A stretch of DNA of 64,000 nucleotides from JAFDXJ01 sp039811225 (GTDB lineage Bacteria; Bacteroidota; Bacteroidia; Chitinophagales; Chitinophagaceae): positions 1 through 64,000 of the forward strand of contig JBDHYG010000004.1 of assembly GCA_039811225.1 (NCBI GenBank), in the 5' to 3' direction. Of the stretch, positions 1 to 6,816 are shown in pieces. The translations under genes and the position numbers were made by a program. The notes beneath the pieces are model-generated. The model made no database searches. It worked only from the letters and a program-made list of their open reading frames with translations, and was not told where the DNA came from. Each line of letters starts with the position of its first letter. Within the stretch, counting starts at the first letter, position 1.

Positions 1-4
1 GAGC

Positions 5-591
5 CTATGCCTCCACCAAATCTCCCCATTCGGGTTGCCTGCGCCGGTAGGTTTTCCAAACCCGTTTTAGTTCTCCCGTACACTGGTGAGCCTGGTGGGG
101 CGTAAGCCATTGTACACTTCGGTGGGGGCGTTACTTGTTATAAAACTCAATGAACTTTTTTATTTCCGTTTTTGCCTCGTCAATATTACAAAAATTTATT
201 TGCCTGTCGGTAGTAAATTCTTCTTTAATCGTTCGGTGTAATCTTTCGGCAACAGCATTTTCCAGCGGATCGCCGGACTGGATCATACTGATTTGTATGT
301 TTTGTTTCTGCAAAAGTTTTACATACGCATAGCAACAGTATTGCACCCCTCTGTCAATATGGTGTAGCAGCGTATTGTTTTTGCTGCATAGCTTTTCAGC
401 CCTCTACTTTGATTGATCCGGTAAAGAATGGCGGCATTGCCCCTGCTGCCATAAATCAGCGAAGCCGGGCGCTTATTGAGCTTTCCACTCAAGACTTCAT
501 TTACAATTTTTTGTTTGAAAGCTTCGGTGTAAAATAATTGTTGCACTCCCCGCCGATTGGAACTTTGTTTTTTACTCTTTTTTGAGGTCAA
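5..591 (-). pseudogene. IS3-family transposase remnant (OrfA start joined to OrfB end)
   Basis: This is a decayed insertion sequence. The first part (591 to about 420) reads as an OrfA-type N-terminus with a Lys-rich start and a helix-turn-helix-like stretch (YTEAFKQKIVNEVLSGKLNK). The reading then shifts frame at about 380-420 into the C-terminal third of an IS3 OrfB DDE integrase: HHIDRGVQYC, GDPLENAVAERLHRTIKEE, IEFYNK. An in-frame TAA at 131-133 interrupts it, and the reading continues in the same frame (RPHRSVQWLTPHQAH) to a TAG at 5-7. Most of the catalytic core between the two parts is missing, so it cannot be active. It lies just downstream of the ParDE genes and probably truncated that cassette. 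Terminal inverted repeats were not identified. Confidence 0.8.
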
Positions 592-621
592 CCTATTTCG
601 GGACTATACAGTTGCTAATCT

Positions 622-921
622 TCATTCGTTCAGGCGATTATCAACATCCATTCTTTGGTGCAAAATTCTGATGATTTCAATGTCATTCTGTTTGTCTGCA
701 AGTCGGTAAAAAATTATGTGTGATTTGACTTTTGAAATACGATAATTCTTTCTAATGTGATTAAGATCTTTTCCTGATTTTGGATTGTTTGCTAAAAATT
801 CAATCTCGTCAAAAATTAGATTCACATACCTGTCAGCTTGTTCTAATGACCAATTTTCAAAAGTATATAACCAAATATTTTCAATATCTTCCGATGCTTT
901 GACACTTATTTTATAACTCAT
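622..921 (-). CDS. parE: ParE/RelE-family toxin
   Basis: This 99-residue protein matches the ParE branch of the RelE/ParE toxin superfamily: an N-terminal helix with KASEDIENIWLYTFENWS, then AD(R)YVNLIFDEIEFLANNP, and the beta-strand core with VKSHIIFYRL and the IIRILHQRMD ending typical of ParE. Family members inhibit DNA gyrase or act as ribosome-dependent RNases; which activity applies here cannot be told from sequence. The start overlaps the end of the upstream antitoxin gene by 11 bases, so the two are translationally coupled. The pair sits at the left end of the cassette array, next to an IS3 remnant. Toxin-antitoxin pairs are common in integron-like arrays, where they can stabilise the array. 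Confidence 0.85.
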   Translation of the reverse strand: MSYKISVKASEDIENIWLYTFENWSLEQADRYVNLIFDEIEFLANNPKSGKDLNHIRKNYRISKVKSHIIFYRLADKQNDIEIIRILHQRMDVDNRLNE

Positions 922-1165
922 TGGTCAAATATTTGCCATGAAGATTTTTAATAAATTTTTTACGTTCAAATTTTTGAACAAAGCCTGATTTTTCGCCTTT
1001 TTTGAGTTCTTTAATTAATGTATTTTTCTGATTTTCTTCTTGTTCAAAAAGTCTTAATGCAGTCCTAATTACCTCACTGGCTGAAGAAAAACGTCCGCTT
1101 TGAATTTGATTGTTGATGAAATTGTCAAAATAGTCGCCCAACAGAATTGAAGTGTTTTTAGCCAT
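911..1165 (-). CDS. parD: ParD-family antitoxin (CopG/RHH type)
   Basis: This 84-residue protein has a ribbon-helix-helix N-terminus (NTSILLGDYFDNFINNQIQS, then GRFSSASEVIRTALRLFEQ), the hallmark of ParD antitoxins, and a charged, Lys-rich C-terminal tail of the kind that binds the toxin. It probably represses its own promoter together with ParE. It is the first gene of the pair. Its ATG lies 71 bases inside the cassette boundary GTTACC (complement of 1231-1236). No other gene lies between it and the attC-like element at 1231-1362. Confidence 0.85.
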   Translation of the reverse strand: MAKNTSILLGDYFDNFINNQIQSGRFSSASEVIRTALRLFEQEENQKNTLIKELKKGEKSGFVQKFERKKFIKNLHGKYLTNEL

Positions 1166-1230
1166 TGTCGTAAATTTTCTTCAAATGTACCAATTCCTGG
1201 TATAGTCTCCAAATTTGAGAATGCCGAATT

Positions 1231-1362
1231 GGTAACGGTTTGGGTATTGCTGAAGGCGGGGTTTTTCAGCACAAAAGTTCTGTAGAAATACTACTGTTGA
1301 ACCTTGCACAACTGTCCAATAGAAGCCGTTCAGCCCCCATTGCGGCAATACCTTGTTATGGG
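1231..1362 (-). repeat. attC-like recombination element E1
   Basis: This element of about 132 bp separates the ParDE genes from the AraC/cupin/SnoaL cassette. Its two ends pair as an imperfect stem: GGGTATTGCTGAAGGCGGGG (1242-1261) against CCCCCATTGCGGCAATACC (1334-1352). The outer boundary at 1355-1362 is GTTATGGG, matched by CCCATAAC at 3453-3460 at the other end of the neighbouring cassette. The opposite outer boundary is GGTAAC (1231-1236), whose partner on the far side of ParDE is not found. The arm sequences resemble those of E4 and E5 (GCAATAC/GCAAATAC). Confidence 0.7.
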
Positions 1363-1437
1363 CATGTGCTTCTTCTCTTGTCTGTAGTGTTATTGTTATT
1401 TGCGATTAAACGTATTTGGTGAAAGTGGCGGAAAATG

Positions 1438-1830
1438 TTATCCTTTTACATAAGCTAATTTTTCAGCTATTTTCCCATTTTCCACTTTAAAAATATCTAC
1501 TCCCCGCAGATACCAGCGTTTCCCTTCCTTTGATTTGTGATATATCCATCGAACTACACAGCGATTACCGGCAACAATCATTTCTTCTGCTTCAAAATAC
1601 GCATCAGGATTAGCTGCAAAAAACTTTTCCCAAAATTCTCTCACTGCCACAGTTCCTTCAACTCACATACCTTCCGGGGGCGGGCTGGTATTCTCAAATA
1701 CACAATTTTCCGTCATAAGATTCATTACATCATCCACTTCATGCCGGTTAAATGCTGAAATGAAATTTTCTACTGTTCTGCGTATAATATTTTCATCAGC
1801 ATTTTTTTCTACTATTTCTTTATCCGTCAT
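1438..1830 (-). pseudogene. SnoaL/NTF2-like protein, interrupted by an in-frame TGA
   Basis: Reading from the ATG at 1830 gives a complete SnoaL-like fold of about 130 residues: MTDKEIVEKNADENIIRRTV, FISAFNRHEVDDVMNLMTEN, then WEKFFAANPDAYFEAEEM, RWIYHKSKEGKRWYLRGVD and IFKVENGKIAEKLAYVKG. Codon 56 is TGA (1663-1665) and the frame is intact on both sides, so a single substitution (for example from CGA or GGA) explains the break. Either the gene is dead, a short C-terminal protein is made from an internal start (ATG at 1650), or it is a base-calling error. SnoaL proteins are small hydrolase/isomerase-like or binding folds; no substrate can be inferred. It is the last gene of cassette C1. Confidence 0.75.
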
Positions 1831-1994
1831 TATTATTTTACCAATTACCTAGATTAAAAGTGCCAACCCGAATGCTATTATCAACCATTTCATAAGTAGT
1901 GCAGGAATAATTATTGACCAATTTGGCAATTGGAATAATCAGGCTCGTTCCAGTGTATTAGTAATCACCCCAAAACGAACCCGATAAAGTGATG

Positions 1995-2375
1995 TTACAG
2001 ATGTTTGGCATAATCAATCATACCCTGAAAGTCAATAACAACAGCCGGTTCATCGCCCACCGTCCAAGCATCATGACCCGAAGGTAATAGCGAAACATCA
2101 CCGGGTTTGCAGTCAAATTCAGTTCCATCATCCATCTTAACGCGAAGAACACCGGATACATGATACTGAAAGTGTGGTGCTTCGCAACTGTGTGTTTTAG
2201 CAATTGGTTGAACAGAAGTTGCCCACCGCCATCCGGGTTCAAAAATACCGCGACCAATTGTTGCTCCGCCAATTTTTATCAGTTCAAGTCGTCCTTTCGG
2301 AAATTCGCGGATTTCATCGGGTGTTCCGAAGTTTTTCCATTCCGCTATTTTTGAATTGTCTGTTAGTTTTTCCAT
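1995..2375 (-). CDS. small cupin-domain protein
   Basis: This 126-residue protein is a single cupin barrel. Typical elements are IGRGIFEPGWRWATSV, CEAPHFQYHVSGVLRVKMDD and FDCKPGDVSLLPSGHDAWTV, ending with a hydrophobic strand (AVVIDF). Two histidines in the APHFQYH region and the later GHDAW could contribute to a metal site, but the classical first cupin motif is not complete. No signal peptide is present, so it is cytoplasmic. It lies 85 bases downstream of the AraC regulator gene on the same strand, in the same cassette, so they may be co-transcribed. The ligand is unknown. The 164 bases between it and the SnoaL gene show only a short readable tail (1850-1970) that may be a remnant. Confidence 0.75.
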   Translation of the reverse strand: MEKLTDNSKIAEWKNFGTPDEIREFPKGRLELIKIGGATIGRGIFEPGWRWATSVQPIAKTHSCEAPHFQYHVSGVLRVKMDDGTEFDCKPGDVSLLPSGHDAWTVGDEPAVVIDFQGMIDYAKHL

Positions 2376-2460
2376 TGTATTTATTTTTAAAAATTATAAT
2401 GCAAAGTAAAACAACAGAGCGGGGGCTGAATTGTAAATTTTTCGGTAAGGCATGTATAAA

Positions 2461-3381
2461 TCAGAGTTTCTTTCGAAGCTCCTGTGGCGAAAAGCCGGTG
2501 CGCTTTTTAATAAAGTTTGTGAAATGCGGTTGGTCGTCAAATTTTAGGTAATAAGCGATTTCTGAAACGGATTTATCAGTTGCCTTCAACTGAACTTTTG
2601 CTTCTAGCAATAAAATGTCGAGAATAATCTGCAAAGGTGAACGCCCGAATGTTTCGCTTACCACTTCTGAAAGGTGTTTTGGTGAGATGTGCAGCATCTC
2701 AGCATAGTCATTCACCGTCCGGTTCTCAATAAAATGCTTTTCCACTAACAGCTTGAAACTATTGGCTAACTGTTCATGTCTGCTAATATTCTTCTTTAAC
2801 TCTTTCACACGTGTCCGGTATATTTCACGTACTCTCAACAACAAAATGAGAATGAGATTGCAAAGCAGAAAATCTTTTTCGGGTGAGGGGCGGTCGTATT
2901 CTTCAAGAATGTTTTTGAATGCTCTCTGTATAATTTCACTCTCATTCTTGTTCAGGTTAATGATATGCGGTGCATCAAAATGAAAATACGGAAACTCTTC
3001 TGTTATTGGTCTTGTAAGTTGTGGTTTCAGAAATTCAGGTTTGAAATGAATGCAGAAGCCCTTGCAATTCTTTATATGGTCGCTGGCGTAAAGCATGTTT
3101 TCAGGAACAATGACAAGGTCATTGGGGCTTAACTGCAAATGGTCTGCTCCAAGTTTTACATCATGCTCACCTTCCAGCAATAAGTAAATGAGGTTAAACT
3201 GTCTTCTAAGTGCCGGAATTGTCTCGCAATTTTTGTGTTTGTCCTCAAGGGTTCCGGGCATTACGAGCATATCAAGAGCATACGGCTTTGAATCCCGGTT
3301 TATCAGCCGTTCAAACATCTCAAGCGTTTCAATGTTCAGAATTTCTTTTTTCTTTCTCGCAGATGTTATTTGCTTGCCCAT
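2461..3381 (-). CDS. AraC-family transcriptional regulator
   Basis: This 306-residue protein has an N-terminal cupin-like sensing domain (roughly residues 55-150: LIYLLLEGEHDVKLGADHL, LSPNDLVIVPENMLYASD) and a C-terminal AraC/XylS double helix-turn-helix (roughly 215-306). The latter has VNDYAEMLHISPKHLSEVV for the first HTH, and KSVSEIAYYLKFDDQPHFTN plus FIKKRTGFSPQELRKKL for the second. It is likely a ligand-responsive activator. Its ATG lies 79 bases inside the cassette boundary, and it is the first of three same-strand genes in cassette C1, so control of the cupin and SnoaL genes is a reasonable guess. A full-length AraC regulator is large for an integron-type cassette. Confidence 0.85.
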   Translation of the reverse strand: MGKQITSARKKKEILNIETLEMFERLINRDSKPYALDMLVMPGTLEDKHKNCETIPALRRQFNLIYLLLEGEHDVKLGADHLQLSPNDLVIVPENMLYASDHIKNCKGFCIHFKPEFLKPQLTRPITEEFPYFHFDAPHIINLNKNESEIIQRAFKNILEEYDRPSPEKDFLLCNLILILLLRVREIYRTRVKELKKNISRHEQLANSFKLLVEKHFIENRTVNDYAEMLHISPKHLSEVVSETFGRSPLQIILDILLLEAKVQLKATDKSVSEIAYYLKFDDQPHFTNFIKKRTGFSPQELRKKL

Positions 3382-3452
3382 TATCAGGATTGGTCGTATT
3401 TATAGTTCATATAGGTTCTTTTCGATGTTGCTGTGTTGTCTGTGTAACATTT

Positions 3453-3760
3453 CCCATAACGGTTAACAGCTTTGCGTTCGGCAGGGCATTTGGAAAACGT
3501 CCAGCCTGGAACTGCTGCTGAGTAAAGTTACAAAAGATGATGATAAGAACTGTAGCTCGGCGTTATTCGTCCGCTGGAACTGAAGCCCAATAGTGAACAG
3601 AAAGATGAGCATATATTCGTCGCCCTGCCATATTGCCAAACCGTATCCTATGTTTACAATTCAATAAATTTAATACCACAAAAAGGTAAAAAATAGTTGA
3701 AAGAACAAAGGGCGGAATAAGGTCGTAAAACCGCTTTGGCCCCGAGCCATGTTAGCGGTA
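3453..3760 (-). repeat. attC-like recombination element E2 (long, possibly composite)
   Basis: This 308-bp gene-free element lies between cassettes C1 and C2. Its outer boundaries are CCCATAAC (3453-3460, pairing with 1355-1362) and GTTAGCGGTA (3751-3760, pairing with 4383-4392). One arm at 3465-3486 (ending GGCAGGGC) pairs with GCCCTGCCATATTGCC at 3622-3637. About 110 further bases follow before the boundary, with a second arm-like stretch (CCGCTTTGGCCCCGAGCC, 3731-3748). The extra length suggests two elements fused around a lost or empty cassette. The stretch around 3498-3530 resembles the interior of E4 (AACGTCCAGCC, ACTGCTG). Confidence 0.65.
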
Positions 3761-3767
3761 TGTTGCT

Positions 3768-4363
3768 CTATTCTGTCAACCATTTGAACCATATTTTTTG
3801 GTCAATAAATGGAATATTGTTTTGTTCACAAATCTTCATTGTGTGACCCGTTCCGCCTTCTTTTGGTTTGTCTAAGTCGTCATAAAATATTCCAAAAGTC
3901 GCTGGTTTTATTTCTTCTGTTCCAAAATTGCTTTTATTGTGTCTCTTATAATGTAAGCCGCTTTAATTGAATATCGGTCTCTTGCACCTGAGATATATTG
4001 GTCAATTAGTCTTTCTGTCTTCTTATTACTTTTAGATTGATAAACAACTTCTGGTTCAGCAACAATGTTAATTTCGTCTAATGAAATTGTGTTATATGCT
4101 TGATTTAATTTTTGTCTATGCCCTGTGTAAGGCGTTACAACTTGCAATCTAGAATTGTCAACTGTTGATACACCAACTGAAAAATAATAATCAGCACCGT
4201 CAGCGTTACCGCTTCTGAATATCATTTTGGAAGTATTTGAAGTTAACAGTTTACCAAGCGATATCAAGTTCTCTTTGTCTGCCTCTAAAACATTTCTTTT
4301 CCCTTCAAGAAGAACAATAGAATTGTCTTTGTCAAACTGTTTTATAAAATCTTTCAATGTCAT
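3768..4363 (-). pseudogene. SLOG/YspA-like Rossmann-type protein, frameshifted near its C-terminus
   Basis: The first 151 codons (4363 to 3908) read as a SLOG-superfamily-like fold. Features are a core with LLEGKRNV, FRSGNADGADYYFSVGV (the usual SGGxxGAD-type nucleotide loop) and VVTPYTGHR. The frame then closes, but in another frame the family's C-terminus continues: GTEEIKPATFGIFYDD, KEGGTGHTMKICEQNNIPFI, WFKWLTE, stop TAG at 3768-3770. One base added to the T4 run at about 3922-3926 (A4 on the plus strand) restores a 198-residue protein, so this is a one-base deletion or a sequencing slip. The restored stop lies 7 bases from the cassette end and the ATG 29 bases from the start, filling cassette C2 exactly. 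SLOG proteins bind or process nucleotide-derived ligands; the role here is unknown. Confidence 0.7.
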
Positions 4364-4382
4364 TGTCTTGTCCTTTTACAAT

Positions 4383-4584
4383 TACCGCTAACGGGCACGG
4401 CTTGGCGTTGTGGCGGTTTTAGAATTCCGTCTGCCTATTACGTCAGTTGATTAAAGTTACAAAGTTGATGTTTGATTCTTTGTTCAATGCTTAATTGTCT
4501 GCCAGAACGAAAGTTTATTAGCATTACAAAATTTGAGGCTTAGCAATGTCCGCCGACATAACGCCAAACCGATTGTTGTAGGCA
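4383..4584 (-). repeat. attC-like recombination element E3
   Basis: This 202-bp element lies between cassettes C2 and C3. Its boundaries are TACCGCTAAC (4383-4392, pairing with 3751-3760) and GTTGTAGGCA (4575-4584, pairing with 5681-5690). The inner arms form an imperfect stem: CTTGGCGTTGTGGCGG (4401-4416) against CCGCCGACATAACGCCAA (4550-4567). The arm sequence differs from E1, E4 and E5 although the layout is the same. No gene is contained. Confidence 0.7.
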
Positions 4585-4588
4585 GTTT

Positions 4589-5005
4589 TTAGGTTTGTTT
4601 TATATTGTTTTTGTCATTTCTATTTTTTCGTTGAAAATCGAAAAAGAGAAATGCTAAAAAAATTACAGTATAAGCAAAAAATTCGGAATAGTCGAAATGA
4701 TAAAAAATACCATTAAATCCTGTTAGGCTATAATAAGGATTTAATTCAGTAGTTTCAACGAATTTTACAACTGGCCAAAAATCGTCTGTAAACTCCTCCT
4801 TTTCTAATTCATAATATATATTCGAGCAAAATAGGTTAATATAAAATACTTCAACTTTTTCGCGTCCTAGAAAAAAAGAACTTTCTCTTGAAGTGTATAT
4901 CTGAAAAGAAAGTCCATAAATATTAACAAATAACGCTAGCACATTGATTAAAAAAAATATAACAATTGAGTTTATTTTTTTTTGTAAGTAGTGTTTAAAA
5001 GTCAT
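4589..5005 (-). CDS. hypothetical small membrane protein
   Basis: I do not recognise this 138-residue protein. It has a hydrophobic segment near the N-terminus (SIVIFFLINVLALFVNIYGL, about residues 13-32) and a second one near the C-terminus (EFFAYTVIFLAFLFFDF, about 109-125), followed by a basic tail. The middle is polar, acidic and aromatic-rich. Two membrane passes with an extracytoplasmic loop is the simplest topology. Its stop lies only 4 bases from the end of cassette C3. Coding sequence here is very AT-rich. The 257 bases upstream, to the next gene, hold nothing I can identify. Confidence 0.5.
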   Translation of the reverse strand: MTFKHYLQKKINSIVIFFLINVLALFVNIYGLSFQIYTSRESSFFLGREKVEVFYINLFCSNIYYELEKEEFTDDFWPVVKFVETTELNPYYSLTGFNGIFYHFDYSEFFAYTVIFLAFLFFDFQRKNRNDKNNIKQT

Positions 5006-5262
5006 AAAAATTATTTAGATTTTTTGTTTATTGCTTTTTATCCTAAATTTTATAGTTATTAAAAAGTATATTGATGTACTCTTTGTCTTCAGAATGTAAG
5101 ATATTTCTAAGATTATTAGTGGCAGCAGAACTGTTTGAAGTAAATATTTAGCATTGAGAACTTCTTCATTTCTCCCTAATGTGAAAAAAGAGAATTAAAC
5201 TCAATTTTAGACTAACTTACGTTAAAACCTTTCTTTGCAAAGAATTAATGTATAATTCCATT

Positions 5263-5559
5263 TCATAAACTTCTTTTAACTTTTTGACAAGTCTGTTTAT
5301 TTTTTAAGTTATCTCTGAACGCTAGCTTTTCAAAAAATGCCGAAGAATGCTTGAAATCATTATCGTTGCTTTGATTAACCCACTGTCCAAGCATATCAAT
5401 TACTGAAAAGCAAACCATAATAATTGGAATTGTACATCTTGAAACCTTTTGTTCTGATACATTATTTATAGACTCGTTTTCTGGTCTTCTTGTTGTTTGT
5501 ATTGTTATAGTAAACGAGTTTATATTTTCTGCAATAGATTTTAACTCATTTAAGTCCAA
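5263..5559 (-). CDS. hypothetical protein, possibly frameshifted at its end
   Basis: I do not recognise this 98-residue protein. It has a soluble N-terminus with Thr/Glu-rich strands, then a hydrophobic helix (CTIPIIMVCFSVIDMLGQWV) and a Lys/Asn-rich end. Near the stop the downstream reading in another frame continues plausibly (KKLKEVYEMELYINSLQRKV, stop at 5217-5219). A one-base slip near the A5 run at about 5278-5282 could therefore have removed about 15 residues. This is suggestive only. It is the first gene of cassette C3 and starts 131 bases inside the boundary. Confidence 0.45.
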   Translation of the reverse strand: MDLNELKSIAENINSFTITIQTTRRPENESINNVSEQKVSRCTIPIIMVCFSVIDMLGQWVNQSNDNDFKHSSAFFEKLAFRDNLKNKQTCQKVKRSL

Positions 5560-5680
5560 TAAAATAGTTCCTGTTGCCTATAGAACAAAGATTATAAAAT
5601 TTGATATTCCATTTTAAGTCAATGATTTAAGTAATTAGATTTTTCATTTTAATAAACTTTTTATTTAAGGGATGCAAAAT

Positions 5681-5882
5681 TGCCTACAACGTTCGAGTAT
5701 TTGCGAAGGCAGGGAATTCAGTGATTGTCCAGCCCGGTACAAATGCCCAATTGAAAATATGTGGTTGAAGTTATGAACTAAAGCTGAATAATGAACGTCC
5801 AGCCGGTACAACTGCTGATAGTAGTACATAGCTGATGTTACATTGTCCAGCCCTGCTTTTGCAAATACTTTTGTTGGTGGCA
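5681..5882 (-). repeat. attC-like recombination element E4
   Basis: This 202-bp element lies between cassettes C3 and C4. Its boundaries are TGCCTACAAC (5681-5690, pairing with 4575-4584) and GTTGGTGGCA (5873-5882, pairing with 6446-6455). The inner arms form a long stem: GAGTATTTGCGAAGGCAGGG (5695-5714) against CCCTGCTTTTGCAAATACTT (5851-5870). Most of the pairing is perfect, with a small bulge as in attC sites. The interior holds three copies of GTCCAGCC, at about 5728, 5790 and 5845, and stretches similar to E2. Including its flanks, the gene-free gap 5560-5892 contains nothing else I can identify. Confidence 0.75.
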
Positions 5883-5892
5883 TGTGCTACTT

Positions 5893-6423
5893 TCACTTTT
5901 GTCTTCGAAAATTAATTCCGTTTAACTTTATTGTTTTTGAACTTTTTGTTTTTTCAAGTATCATGTTTTTATATTTGATTGACAAGTTTTCAATTATTGG
6001 CGGTTCAATAATTGTCGAAACCGTGTCAGCGTTATCCTTTTGTGTCGAGTCATAGTCTATTACAAGTTTTGGCGGAATGAACTTAATAAACTGATTTGGG
6101 CAGTAGTCGCAGGAAGTCAGTGTCATGTTCGCAATTGTCTGTCCTTTATATTTTTCAATTGTCCCTGCATAATAATAAAAGCCTCCGTCTGATGCAGAGA
6201 AAACTGTGTCTTTCTTGTAAATGGCAATTGGTGATTGTTCTAAATAAACGCTGTCAACTTTAAAAGTCAATTGTGAAAGGTGATACCATTTATAATGAGG
6301 TTTGGTTGAGTCGCTATAATTCTTCATTGGTATCAGTCCAATAAAAATGCCTTTTGGCTTGAACTGTCCGAATGAAACTGTCAAACTGAAAGTAGTGAGA
6401 ATTACAAAAAAGAACTTTGTCAT
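5893..6423 (-). CDS. hypothetical secreted protein (cassette C4)
   Basis: This 176-residue protein has a clear signal peptide (MTKFFFVILTTFSLTVSFGQ). I do not recognise the mature part, which contains FIGLIPMKNYSDS, a beta-rich centre (GGFYYYAGTIEKYKGQ) and a CDYCPNQFIKFIPPK stretch with a CxxC pair that could be a disulfide or metal site. It ends in a basic tail. It is the only gene of the cassette: the ATG lies 32 bases inside the boundary GTTGGTGGCA and the stop 10 bases from the other boundary, as in typical integron cassettes. It is probably periplasmic or outer-membrane associated. No function can be assigned. Confidence 0.6.
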   Translation of the reverse strand: MTKFFFVILTTFSLTVSFGQFKPKGIFIGLIPMKNYSDSTKPHYKWYHLSQLTFKVDSVYLEQSPIAIYKKDTVFSASDGGFYYYAGTIEKYKGQTIANMTLTSCDYCPNQFIKFIPPKLVIDYDSTQKDNADTVSTIIEPPIIENLSIKYKNMILEKTKSSKTIKLNGINFRRQK

Positions 6424-6445
6424 ATTAGAGAGTGTATGTCAGCAT

Positions 6446-6480
6446 TGCCACCAACGTTTGTATTTCCGAAAGTACGAATA
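6446..6480 (-). repeat. half attC-like element E5, end of the cassette array
   Basis: The boundary TGCCACCAAC (6446-6455) pairs with 5873-5882. Next to it lies one inner arm (6456-6476; minus strand CGTACTTTCGGAAATACAAAC). This closely follows the corresponding arm of E4 (CCTTCGCAAATACTCGAAC). The matching opposite arm was not found in the following 350 bases, so only half of a site remains. It marks the right border of the array, either as a truncated site or as an attI-like partner. Confidence 0.55.
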
Positions 6481-6786
6481 TCTTTTTAATTAAATATGAA
6501 AAAAATTGCACTATTCACTTTCAATGCAATAGCTCGTTTTGGTGAAAGAGATTTTAAGCTCCCTTGCATTTCGTCAATACATCTTCTCACTTCATGCAAA
6601 TAACTGCTTTCACTTCCTGCGGGCTGTACCTGTTTCTATCTACCCGGGCAGCCTATACCCGGCCTATGCCGGTTCGGTTTTTTACAATATCTCCGGATAC
6701 AAAAAGGATAATGTCACCTATGCATACCGTTTATGCCTGCCATTCCGCTCCTTCCACCAGCAGCACCCGGTATAAAGAATTGGTTG
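6481..6786. other. non-coding gap between cassette array and core genome
   Basis: About 300 bases with no convincing gene. Short open frames on the plus strand have no recognisable features. There is a GC-richer patch (6600-6690) with palindromic fragments around GGCCTATGCCGG. No integrase gene or fragment was seen. Confidence 0.5.
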
Positions 6787-6816
6787 AAAAAAAATGGCCG
6801 GTAAAAACCGGCCATT
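6787..6816 (-). terminator. intrinsic terminator of the TonB-dependent receptor gene
   Basis: The hairpin AATGGCCGG / CCGGCCATT (6793-6816) has a short A-rich loop, followed on the minus strand by a run of seven T. It lies 21 bases after the stop of the receptor gene. Confidence 0.85.

Noticed and set aside
1240..1422. 60-codon open frame on the plus strand
   Set aside because: It lies inside the attC-like element E1, has no recognisable domain and arises from the stem sequence.
1355..6455. Inverted repeats read as terminal repeats of transposons or MITEs
   Set aside because: The repeat sequence differs from unit to unit, the units lie back to back with stem-forming spacers, and no transposase is associated. 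Integron-like cassettes explain this better.
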